Under the pieces are notes generated by a model that had not been told where the DNA came from, did not search any database, and saw nothing but the letters and a program-made list of their open reading frames with translations. DNA of 7,129 nucleotides from Solirubrobacteraceae bacterium (lineage in GTDB: Bacteria; Actinomycetota; Thermoleophilia; Solirubrobacterales; Solirubrobacteraceae): contig JADGPO010000149.1 in assembly GCA_017882405.1 (NCBI GenBank), positions 1 through 7,129 on the forward strand. The letters run 5' to 3'. This document shows positions 1-5,759 of this stretch, piece by piece. The translations under genes and the position numbers were made by a program. Positions within the stretch are counted from its first letter, which is position 1, and every line of letters begins with the position of its first letter.

Positions 1-569
1 GCCATGTTGTCGCGCAGATAGTCGAAGCCGAACTCCGAGTTGGTGCCGTAGGTGACGTCGGCGGCGTAGGCGGCGGCCTTCTCCTCGGGATCCTGCATGT
101 TCTGCAGCACGCCGACGGTGACGCCGAGCATGTCGTAGACCGGCTTCATCCACATGGCGTCGCGGCGGGCCAGGTAGTCGTTGACCGTGACCAAATGCAC
201 GCCCTGGCCGGCCAGCGAGTTGAGCACCACCGCCAGAGTGGCCGTCAGCGTCTTGCCCTCGCCGGTCTTCATCTCGGCGATGCAGCCGTCGTGCAGGACC
301 ATGCCGCCGATCAGCTGCACGTCGAAGTGGCGCATCCCCATCGTCCGCTGGCCGGCCTCGCGGACCAGCGCGAAGCACTCGTACAGCAGGTCGTCCAGCG
401 ACTCGCCGTTGCGAGCCCGCTCGCGCAGCTCGTCGGCGGTCTCGCGCAGCTCGTGGTCGTCGTAAAGCTCCACCTCGGCTTCGAAGCCGTTGATGCGAGA
501 GACCTTCTGCGCGTAGGTCTTGAACTTCTTGGCCTCGCCCATGCGAAGCGCACGGTCCAGGAAGGACAT
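1..569 (-). CDS. secA: Preprotein translocase ATPase SecA, N-terminal part (runs off left edge)
   Basis: SecA is the cytosolic ATPase that pushes unfolded preproteins through the SecYEG channel. Only the first 189 codons, plus two bases of the next, are present; full-length SecA is usually 800-950 residues. The protein starts [17 protein letters not shown], typical of actinobacterial SecA. The Walker A motif MKTGEGKT is at residues 100-107, preceded by [17 protein letters not shown] (79-95) and followed by [11 protein letters not shown] (128-138) and [17 protein letters not shown] (173-189). All are near-invariant SecA blocks. The DEAD-like Walker B motif lies beyond the edge. The ATG at 567-569 is chosen because it gives the family N-terminus. 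No good Shine-Dalgarno sequence precedes it, and a long stem-loop ends about 14 bases upstream. The gene lies 96 bp downstream of hpf on the same strand, a common actinobacterial order, so co-transcription is likely. Identity is secure. Confidence 0.97.
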   Translation of the reverse strand, partial: MSFLDRALRMGEAKKFKTYAQKVSRINGFEAEVELYDDHELRETADELRERARNGESLDDLLYECFALVREAGQRTMGMRHFDVQLIGGMVLHDGCIAEMKTGEGKTLTATLAVVLNSLAGQGVHLVTVNDYLARRDAMWMKPVYDMLGVTVGVLQNMQDPEEKAAAYAADVTYGTNSEFGFDYLRDNM

Positions 570-582
570 GGTTTCAGGGTAG

Positions 583-631
583 CGCGGGTCGGCGGTCCTC
601 AAGCCTGCGCAGGCGGTCTCGCCGACCCGTG
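583..631 (-). promoter_or_regulatory. Stem-loop in the hpf-secA intergenic region (secA leader hairpin or hpf attenuator)
   Basis: CGGGTCGGCG at 585-594 is the exact reverse complement of CGCCGACCCG at 620-629, giving a perfect 10-bp, nearly all G/C stem. One further pair forms at 583/631 beyond a mismatch. The 25-base loop holds its own 12-base perfect palindrome, GCCTGCGCAGGC at 603-614, so the structure is a nested or cruciform-like hairpin. It sits between the hpf stop and the secA start, with its secA-proximal end about 14 bases from the secA ATG. No T-run follows it on the minus strand, which argues against a classical intrinsic terminator. A role in secA translation control, mRNA processing or partial attenuation is inference. 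Confidence 0.5.
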
Positions 632-665
632 CCGAACACAGTCGAGGTGTCCTGGTAAGAGGCGA

Positions 666-1034
666 TCAGGCAGCCGACGAGACGTCTCCCGGCGCCGACG
701 GGGCGGGCGCCTGGCGTGCCGAGCGATATTCCCTCCGCTTGCGGCGCTTGTCGCGATGACGCTTGACCTGAACGGCCAGCTCGTCGGCGCAGCCATTGAT
801 CGAGTGCAGCACGTCGCCGGAGGCTTCGTGGGCGCGCAGCGTCACCCCCTTTAGGTAGAGCGTCGCCTCGGCCACCTGAGAGTCGGCGATCGAGGGATTG
901 CGCTCGTGGGTCAGCTCCAACTCCAGCTCCGCCAGCTCCGACACCTGCCTGCCGACCTTGTCGAAGCGCTTGGCGGCGTGCTCTCGCACATCCTGTGAGA
1001 TGGACATGTTGCGGCCCTTGACTTCGATCCGCAT
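666..1034 (-). CDS. hpf: Ribosome hibernation promoting factor, short form (HPF/RaiA, S30AE domain)
   Basis: A 122-residue protein of the HPF/RaiA family, which binds the 30S decoding region in stationary phase or stress and blocks translation. The S30AE fold covers roughly residues 1-100. It opens with MRIEVKGRNMSISQDVREHAAKRFDKV, carries AEATLYLKGVTLRAHEASGD in the middle (55-74) and DVLHSINGCADELAVQVKRH at 74-93, and ends in a very basic stretch, KRHRDKRRKRR (91-101). After that comes only an A/P/S-rich tail of about 20 residues. Actinobacterial HPFs are usually the long form of over 200 residues with a C-terminal dimerisation domain, which is absent here. The 96 bp before secA cannot encode it, so this is not a simple frameshift. 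The ATG at 1032-1034 has a perfect AGGAGG six bases upstream. Gene order hpf then secA is common in actinobacteria. Family assignment is very likely; the short-form call follows from the length. Confidence 0.93.
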   Translation of the reverse strand: MRIEVKGRNMSISQDVREHAAKRFDKVGRQVSELAELELELTHERNPSIADSQVAEATLYLKGVTLRAHEASGDVLHSINGCADELAVQVKRHRDKRRKRREYRSARQAPAPSAPGDVSSAA

Positions 1035-1040
1035 GACCGA

Positions 1041-1046
1041 CCTCCT
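1041..1046 (-). promoter_or_regulatory. Strong ribosome binding site of hpf
   Basis: The plus-strand bases CCTCCT read AGGAGG on the minus strand, six bases before the hpf ATG. This is an ideal Shine-Dalgarno match and fixes the start of hpf at 1034, rather than at the overlapping ATG further upstream in another frame. Confidence 0.85.
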
Positions 1047-1075
1047 GAGTGGAAGCGTTGCTGTATGTGATCACC

Positions 1076-1104
1076 AGGTTAATCCTGGCGGGCGCGTTTG
1101 TCGA
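1076..1104 (-). promoter_or_regulatory. Candidate promoter of hpf (-35 TCGACA, 17 bp, -10 TAACCT)
   Basis: On the minus strand TCGACA (plus 1099-1104) matches the -35 consensus TTGACA at five of six positions. After exactly 17 bp comes TAACCT (plus 1076-1081), which fits the actinobacterial -10 pattern TANNNT. Transcription would start around 1065-1070, leaving a leader of about 30-35 bases that contains the AGGAGG. The -10 lies inside the short inverted repeat CCAGG-TTAAT-CCTGG (1074-1088), and the palindrome GTGATCAC (1067-1074) adjoins it, so a repressor could act here. Read by eye only. Confidence 0.35.
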
Positions 1105-1123
1105 CCGGCAGAATGTCTAGTTA

Positions 1124-1960
1124 GTGGTTCTGCCCGGCCCCAGCGCGCCCAGCGTCGCCCCTGCAATCCAGTGGTCGCTTGAGCCGTCGGTCCTGATCGG
1201 AGTTGCCGCGATGGCGGCGCTGTACGGGATCGCCTGGCGGCGGGCCCGCGCGACGAGCTCCTCGCACCGCCCCGGGTTCGGTCGCCTCGCCCTGTTCGCG
1301 GCCGGTCTGGCGACGATCCTCGCCGCGCTGGTCTCCCCCGTCGATGCGCTCGGCGACCAGCTGCTGGTGATGCACATGGTCCAGCACGTGCTGCTGCTCG
1401 ATATCGCGCCGATCCTGCTCATCCTGGGCTTCAACAAGGTCCTGCTGCGCCCGGTGACCCGCCGCCTGCATGCGCTCGAGCGCCGCGCCGGCTATCTGGC
1501 GCACCCGGCGTTCGCGGTCCTGGCCTATGCGGGCTTCATGTGGGCCTGGCACATCCCGGCGATGTACGACGCCGCGCTCAGAAACCCCACCGTGCATGCC
1601 TTCGAGCACGTGTGCTTCGCCGCCGCCGGCTCCCTGTACTGGTGGCATCTGCTCTCGCCGATTCGCAGCCGCATGCGGATCGGAGGCCTGGGCCCGGTCG
1701 CCTACATGGTGTCCACCAAGCTGCTGGTCGGCGCGCTGGGGATCGCGCTCGCGTTCGCGCCGGCCTCCTTCTATCCCTTCTACGAGCACCACCCGCACTA
1801 CTGGGGCCTCTCGCCGTCCACCGATCAGTCGCTGGCCGGGCTGGTGATGGCGCTCGAGCAGTCGATCGTGATGGGGATCGCGCTCGTGGTGGTGTTCGTG
1901 CAGATGCTGGGCGAGTCAGAGCGCGAGGCGCAGCGCGCCGAGCGCTTCGAGGTCGCCTGA
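1124..1960 (+). CDS. ctaG: Cytochrome c oxidase assembly factor CtaG (caa3-type, multi-pass membrane protein)
   Basis: A 278-residue polytopic membrane protein of the caa3-type CtaG family, implicated in building the copper centre of cytochrome c oxidase. About seven hydrophobic segments are visible, near residues 21-37, 54-72, 80-103, 127-147, 160-176, 191-214 and 235-262. Family marks are LVMHMVQHVLLLDIAP (81-96), MWAWHIPAMYDAAL (139-152), HAFEHVCFAAAGSLYWWHLLSP (158-179) and YWGLSPSTDQSLAGLVM (226-242). His84, His88, His143, His158 and His162 are candidate metal ligands. The tail is charged (SEREAQRAERFE). The start is a GTG at 1124, the only start codon between an in-frame TAG (1118-1120) and the first membrane helix. 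The next in-frame ATG (1211) would cut into that helix. No convincing Shine-Dalgarno sequence precedes the GTG, so translation may be leaderless or weak. No oxidase subunit genes lie nearby in the window. Unrelated to the Cox11 proteins also called CtaG. Confidence 0.93.
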   Translation: MVLPGPSAPSVAPAIQWSLEPSVLIGVAAMAALYGIAWRRARATSSSHRPGFGRLALFAAGLATILAALVSPVDALGDQLLVMHMVQHVLLLDIAPILLILGFNKVLLRPVTRRLHALERRAGYLAHPAFAVLAYAGFMWAWHIPAMYDAALRNPTVHAFEHVCFAAAGSLYWWHLLSPIRSRMRIGGLGPVAYMVSTKLLVGALGIALAFAPASFYPFYEHHPHYWGLSPSTDQSLAGLVMALEQSIVMGIALVVVFVQMLGESEREAQRAERFEVA

Positions 1961-1966
1961 ACGGCG

Positions 1967-2009
1967 AGTGCCGCGCGAAGGGCCGAGGAGAGGGCCTCCG
2001 CGCGGCGCT
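1967..2009. terminator. GC-rich hairpin between convergent genes, candidate bidirectional terminator
   Basis: AGTGCCGCGCG (1967-1977) pairs with CGCGCGGCGCT (1999-2009) as an 11-bp stem with one G-T position. A smaller GGCC/GGCC pair (1981-1984 with 1993-1996) is nested in the loop. It lies in the 75-bp gap between the ctaG stop and the stop of the convergent minus-strand gene, where a shared terminator is expected. There is no T-run on either side, as is common for high-GC actinobacterial hairpins. Confidence 0.5.
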
Positions 2010-2035
2010 GAACGTCTGGCCGTGCCTGCGCGGTC

Positions 2036-2833
2036 CTACTTGCAGGGCTGCTTGCCGGAGACGGTCTTGCTCTCCGTCACGCTGGTCGTCGGCAACGTCG
2101 CCGTGAACGCCACCGAGTACGGCCGCTTGCCCTTCTGGCAACCGATCGACTGCAGGACGCCGACCTTCTTGCCCTTGACCTTCCTGGAGAGGTTGAACCA
2201 CTTGAGGTGCTCTGTCTCCACCGAGCCGGCGAGGCCCAGCGGTCTGTTGACGTAGTCCGGAATCGGGGTGTCGATCACGAGATACTTGCCCTGCTGCGTG
2301 CGAGTACCCGGGTAGGCACCAACCGCACCGGTCTTGATGGCCCCGTCTCCACAGTCGTGCGCCGATCCCGGGGGGGTGTCGATGAAGAAGTAGGCGAGCT
2401 TTCCGGCGCCGGCGTTCCAGACGTGAAGGAGCGGATCGCACTCGAAGGCGGTCGGGTCACTGGGGGTGAAGTCGGTCGGGCTGCCGATCACCGCGGTGAT
2501 GAAACCCGAGGCCAACTGTGCCCCCTTAGGACATCCGGTGTCGGTCTTCGCAGCCGAGATGCTGTCCACCGAGCAGGTGGGAAGCCCCTTGGCGTTGGCC
2601 GTCAATCCGTAGATTCTTGTCTTGACGTCGTCGACCAGGGCGGTGCGGTTGCCGTTTGTGCCCGCCGCCTTGAAGTCCTCGGTGTAGCCGACCGAAACCG
2701 GCTTCTGGGGGGTGCCCGCCTTGGCGGGCGAGACGACGTCCTTTGCCGTGTAGGTGTTGATCGCGGCGTACGCGGACGCCGCCGCAATGAGCATGACCGC
2801 CGCAGTTACGGCGATCACCAGTGATTTACGCAA
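2036..2833 (-). CDS. Secreted protein of unknown function with six cysteines, last gene of the mce cluster
   Basis: A 265-residue exported protein that I cannot assign to a characterised family. Residues 1-23 form a Sec signal peptide: a short basic start (MRKS), a hydrophobic core (LVIAVTAAVMLIAAAS) and a likely cleavage site after AYA (21-23). The mature part is rich in Gly, Thr, Lys and Val and looks beta-rich. It has six cysteines at 87, 101, 132, 161, 232 and 264, enough for three disulfides. The segment GLPTCSVDSI...TGCPKGA (83-105) resembles a motif I recall from a large paralogous family of hypothetical proteins in Solirubrobacterales; this is memory, not a search. The start is a TTG at 2831-2833, chosen because AAGGAGGAG stands four to five bases upstream and the signal peptide begins exactly there. 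The reading frame stays open upstream but merely overlaps the preceding Mce gene. It lies 53 bp behind that gene on the same strand, so co-transcription is likely, suggesting an extracytoplasmic partner of the Mce system. Confidence 0.85.
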   Translation of the reverse strand: MRKSLVIAVTAAVMLIAAASAYAAINTYTAKDVVSPAKAGTPQKPVSVGYTEDFKAAGTNGNRTALVDDVKTRIYGLTANAKGLPTCSVDSISAAKTDTGCPKGAQLASGFITAVIGSPTDFTPSDPTAFECDPLLHVWNAGAGKLAYFFIDTPPGSAHDCGDGAIKTGAVGAYPGTRTQQGKYLVIDTPIPDYVNRPLGLAGSVETEHLKWFNLSRKVKGKKVGVLQSIGCQKGKRPYSVAFTATLPTTSVTESKTVSGKQPCK

Positions 2834-2837
2834 TACT

Positions 2838-2843
2838 CCTCCT
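2838..2843 (-). promoter_or_regulatory. Ribosome binding site that fixes the TTG start of the secreted-protein gene
   Basis: The minus strand reads AAGGAGGAGTATTG, with a full AGGAGG four bases before the TTG. The same frame is open for 264 further bases upstream, so this site, together with the signal peptide, decides the start. The strong site also suggests that the gene is translated independently of the Mce gene before it. Confidence 0.8.
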
Positions 2844-2886
2844 TCTGGTTTGTGAGGAACGCGGCAGGCTGGCTCACCGGCCGGGC

Positions 2887-4389
2887 TCAGGGAAGCGGTT
2901 GTAAGTGGGGGAAGTCCTGCGGCTGTCCTGTCGTCAGCTTCGCCAAGGGCGATTGGGACGCGCACGACGGTCCGGACGGATTGGACGTGATGTAGTACTG
3001 CTGTACCAGCTGCGCAATTGTTAACACAGTCCCGGCCACCGAAGTTGTGCTGTCGGAGAGCGAGGGCGCTGGCGTGGCCAACGGCTGGCTGGTGCACAGG
3101 TAGCTGCCGAACACCGACAGCCCCTGACGCAGCCGGTCATAGCCTCCCGGCGTCATGTAGGCGTTGGAGCGGTTGGTCAGCGGGCGCGACTGATAGGGCA
3201 GCAGCGTCTCCGGACCGATCGTGTTCGCCACGCGCAGGTAGTGCTGGTTGCCTCCGTAGGCCGACGGCAGCGTTCCCTCAGTCGTCGCCGTGCTGTTGGC
3301 GAAGAAGGCCGCGAGCTCGCGCCGGTAGACGTTGATGTAGTCGATAACCGGCACCAGCTCGCCCAGATAGGGCTTGAGCCTTTGCAGGAATGGCACGCTG
3401 TCGATCAGGAAGCGCTGGAGCGCCGGGAAGCCGGTGCGCGACGCCCGGGTCAGCGGTCCCACATCCTGCACCAGCGTGCGCAGCTCCGGGGCGGCCACCA
3501 CCAGCTGGCGAAGCGCCGGGGTCAGCTGGACGGCCGCCGGATGCAGCTCGTCGATCAAGGGCTTGGTGTCGACCGAGAAGCGCCCGAGGCGGTCGATCGT
3601 CGCGCGGGTCTGGGCCAGGAACGCCGGGAACGCCCGGATCGTGTCGGCCAGCGCGACGTCGCGCGACGCGGCGGCCGCGAACACCGCGTTCGAGTTGCGC
3701 ACGAAGCCCTGGAGCGCTGCCGGCGAGCGGCTCAGCGCCGAGAACACCTGGCCGCCGTCGTGAAGCAGCGTGGTCGTCGCCTGCCCCTGGCGCCGCAGCA
3801 CGGCCAGCACGGAGTCCACGTTGGTGGCGAACGGGTAGAGATCGGCCAGCGCGGTGTTGAACTGCTGACCGCGGTTGGTCAGCGCGACGCCGCCCTGCTG
3901 CATCCACGTCTGAAAGGCCTGGCGGGTCTTGGGGTCAAACGCGGAGAGGATCTGATCAAGGGCCACCGTGGGCGCTACCTGGGCATGCGGCAGGGTGCCG
4001 CCGTCTTGCAGCTTGGGGGCGCTCGGCGAGCCGGCACTGAGCTGGACGAAGGTCTCCCCCAACAGCGTCTTCTGGCGCAGGATCGCCCGCGTGTCAGTGG
4101 GCCGGGGCGCGAACTGCTTGTCGATCTGGATCACGGCTCGGTTCAGGCCCGTGCGGCGGTCCAGCCCGACCGAGACCACCTGCCCGACGTTGACCCCGGA
4201 GATCTTCACCTGCGACTGCGCGGCCAGCGCCACCGCCTGGTCGAACTCGACGTTGAACCGGTAGCCCTGAGGCTGTAGCGGCAGCGATCCGCCGAACGAG
4301 ATCCACAGGAAGACCAGCAGCCCCACGCACGACGCGGTGAACGCGACCATGGTGAGGATGGCGAGGATGCTGGGGCGTTGTTTGTTCAT
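2887..4389 (-). CDS. Mce/MlaD-domain protein, third of three in the cluster (500 aa)
   Basis: Mce proteins are the membrane-anchored, substrate-handling subunits of lipid or sterol importers powered by an MceG-type ATPase and YrbE permeases. The protein has one N-terminal membrane anchor (about residues 8-31). The Mce beta-domain follows (about 41-120), with VKISGVNVGQVVSV (61-74) and the LLGETFVQL strand (109-117). LDQILSAFDPKTRQ (144-157) leads into a long, probably helical region up to about 365, as expected for a tunnel-forming subunit. The C-terminal part (about 380-500) contains GNQHYLRV (380-387), similar to GNGRYLR in the first Mce protein of the cluster, and ends Pro/Ser-rich with cysteines at 432 and 476. 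FTASC (17-21) is a poor lipobox inside a continuous hydrophobic stretch, so I read it as a helix rather than a lipoprotein signal. The ATG overlaps the previous stop in ATGA (4386-4389), indicating translational coupling. Substrate unknown. Confidence 0.93.
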   Translation of the reverse strand: MNKQRPSILAILTMVAFTASCVGLLVFLWISFGGSLPLQPQGYRFNVEFDQAVALAAQSQVKISGVNVGQVVSVGLDRRTGLNRAVIQIDKQFAPRPTDTRAILRQKTLLGETFVQLSAGSPSAPKLQDGGTLPHAQVAPTVALDQILSAFDPKTRQAFQTWMQQGGVALTNRGQQFNTALADLYPFATNVDSVLAVLRRQGQATTTLLHDGGQVFSALSRSPAALQGFVRNSNAVFAAAASRDVALADTIRAFPAFLAQTRATIDRLGRFSVDTKPLIDELHPAAVQLTPALRQLVVAAPELRTLVQDVGPLTRASRTGFPALQRFLIDSVPFLQRLKPYLGELVPVIDYINVYRRELAAFFANSTATTEGTLPSAYGGNQHYLRVANTIGPETLLPYQSRPLTNRSNAYMTPGGYDRLRQGLSVFGSYLCTSQPLATPAPSLSDSTTSVAGTVLTIAQLVQQYYITSNPSGPSCASQSPLAKLTTGQPQDFPHLQPLP

Positions 4390-5759
4390 CCGCCGCTCGG
4401 ACAGATGTATTGCGGGGTGCCGGCGAGCGGTCTGGTGCCCGGGATCGTCGAGGCGGGGACCGGGTCCAGCAGATCCAGGACCACGCCCAGGCCTGCGTTG
4501 TTGGGCGCGAGCGTGTTCTCGTAGAAGTTCAGCTCGCTACAGGTGCCCATGAAGAGGCCCTGGGTGAGCGCCCCGTTGGCGTCCTGGGAGGAGACCAGGC
4601 TGTCGGCGTTGTGGGCCAGCCACGAGCCCCAGTAGAGATAGCTGGGCTGTGAGCCGCGCTGGTAGGCCAGGGTGTTGAACAGGGTGTTGAGCACCCCGAT
4701 CGAGTCAGACAGCGACGGGATCGCGACCTTGAGCTTGGCCGCGGCGGGCGCGAGCGTGCGGGCCAGGGGCTGCACGGCCACCGCGAATGGGCGCAGCTGG
4801 TGGGCGACCACCGGAGTGGTGTCGCGCAGCAGCGGCCGCGACGCCGCCAGGGCCGGCCCCAGGTTGCGCGCGAACGGCTGCAGCAGGTGCAGCGTCACGG
4901 CACTGGCGCGGGAGAACGAGCTGACCTTGCCCAGCGTCTGCTGGGTCTGGCGCAGCGTCCCCGGGAACAGCTGCAGCGTCTGCTGCAGCTGGGCATCGTT
5001 GGCCGAGATCGCGCGGAAGTTGGTGTCCGAGGAGCTGATCAGGGACGCCAGTTGTCCCTCGACGCTGCCGAGTGAGTTGGCCACCAGGTTCAGGTTGTGG
5101 ATCGCCCGGCTCAGGTTGCGCCGGCGCTCGGCCAAGAGGGTGGCAAAGCGCTGCGTGTCGCGGTCCAGCGGCGCGAAGCGCTTGAGCGTGCCGCGTAGGC
5201 CCGCGACAGCGCCCGGGCTGGGGGCCGCGCCATTGGCGCCCGGATCGTGGAACGCCTGGGCGCCGCCGGAGAGCAGCAGGATCAGGTAGTTGCGCGCGTC
5301 GGAGTCAAGCGAGGAGAGGATCTCCGAGACGTCGACGTCGGGATTGGTGTTGGCGGCGCTCAGGGTGCCCCCGGCGCGAACCGCTCCGGCCGCACGGGTC
5401 CCCGGGTCAAGCGCCAGGTACATGTCCTTGAGCGGCGTCCGCGGGCGCAGCAGCACGGTGGCGTCGTTGTAGATCGGCGCGTACTTCTTGTAGATGTTCA
5501 TCGTCACCACGGCTCGGCCGTCCTGGAGCGACACCCCGCCGACCTCGCCGACCTGGACCCCGGCGATCGTCACCGCCTGGCCCTGCCCGGGCGTGACCGC
5601 CGCAGCAGTGGCAAACGGCGCGCCCACCGTGTAGTAGCTCTGCCCGAACACGAACGACGGCTGGTGCTCCAGGATGTAGATGGTCACGGCGAACGCGGCC
5701 ACGATCAGGGCGGCGATCGCCGCGAAGTCGAAGCGATGCTCTCGGATCGCGCGTTTCAC
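4386..5759 (-). CDS. Mce/MlaD-domain protein, second of three in the cluster (457 aa)
   Basis: Same family and architecture as its neighbours. A basic cytoplasmic start (VKRAIREHRFD) is followed by one membrane helix (about residues 12-30). The Mce domain spans about 40-120, with VTIAGVQVGEVGGV (63-76) and TPLKDMYLAL (108-117), where the usual LLGETFV-like strand has diverged. Then come VSEILSSLDSDARN (144-157), a long helical region to about 365 including FPGTLRQTQQTL (265-276), and a C-terminal domain with two cysteines (407 and 453). The start is the GTG at 5757-5759, which overlaps the previous stop in GTGA (5756-5759) and gives the expected short basic leader. The same frame is open upstream to 6251, but that stretch is antisense-like arginine-rich junk over the previous gene and is rejected. 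The 4-bp overlaps on both sides make this a tightly coupled operon member. Probably an envelope lipid-transfer subunit; substrate unknown. Confidence 0.93.
   Translation of the reverse strand: MKRAIREHRFDFAAIAALIVAAFAVTIYILEHQPSFVFGQSYYTVGAPFATAAAVTPGQGQAVTIAGVQVGEVGGVSLQDGRAVVTMNIYKKYAPIYNDATVLLRPRTPLKDMYLALDPGTRAAGAVRAGGTLSAANTNPDVDVSEILSSLDSDARNYLILLLSGGAQAFHDPGANGAAPSPGAVAGLRGTLKRFAPLDRDTQRFATLLAERRRNLSRAIHNLNLVANSLGSVEGQLASLISSSDTNFRAISANDAQLQQTLQLFPGTLRQTQQTLGKVSSFSRASAVTLHLLQPFARNLGPALAASRPLLRDTTPVVAHQLRPFAVAVQPLARTLAPAAAKLKVAIPSLSDSIGVLNTLFNTLAYQRGSQPSYLYWGSWLAHNADSLVSSQDANGALTQGLFMGTCSELNFYENTLAPNNAGLGVVLDLLDPVPASTIPGTRPLAGTPQYICPSGG

Noticed and set aside
574..1074. 166-residue minus-strand frame overlapping hpf
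   Set aside because: A frame-shifted shadow of hpf; the hpf frame has the family motifs and the ideal ribosome binding site.
1121..1798. 225-residue minus-strand open frame opposite ctaG
   Set aside because: Arg/Gln/Gly-rich antisense shadow; ctaG on the plus strand has clear family motifs.
2370..2376. Seven-G run inside the secreted-protein gene, considered as a phase-variation tract or sequencing error
   Set aside because: The frame continues unbroken on both sides with well-spaced cysteines and a sensible end; seven G is not remarkable in DNA of this GC content.
1578..2441. 287-residue minus-strand open frame across the ctaG end and the secreted-protein gene
   Set aside because: It crosses the convergent junction and has the low-complexity Arg/Ala/Ser composition of a shadow frame; no domain is visible.
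2834..3097. Upstream in-frame extension of the secreted-protein gene
   Set aside because: It overlaps the end of the third Mce gene and would bury the signal peptide; the AGGAGG and TTG at 2831-2843 mark the start.
3241..4278. 345-residue plus-strand open frame antisense to the third Mce gene
   Set aside because: Arginine/glutamine/valine-rich composition without a recognisable domain, typical of the antisense of a high-GC gene; the minus-strand Mce protein is clearly real.
4327..4329. Cysteine in the hydrophobic start of the third Mce protein, considered as a lipobox
   Set aside because: TASC lacks the usual Leu at -3, and the hydrophobic stretch continues for ten residues after the Cys, so a membrane helix is more likely.
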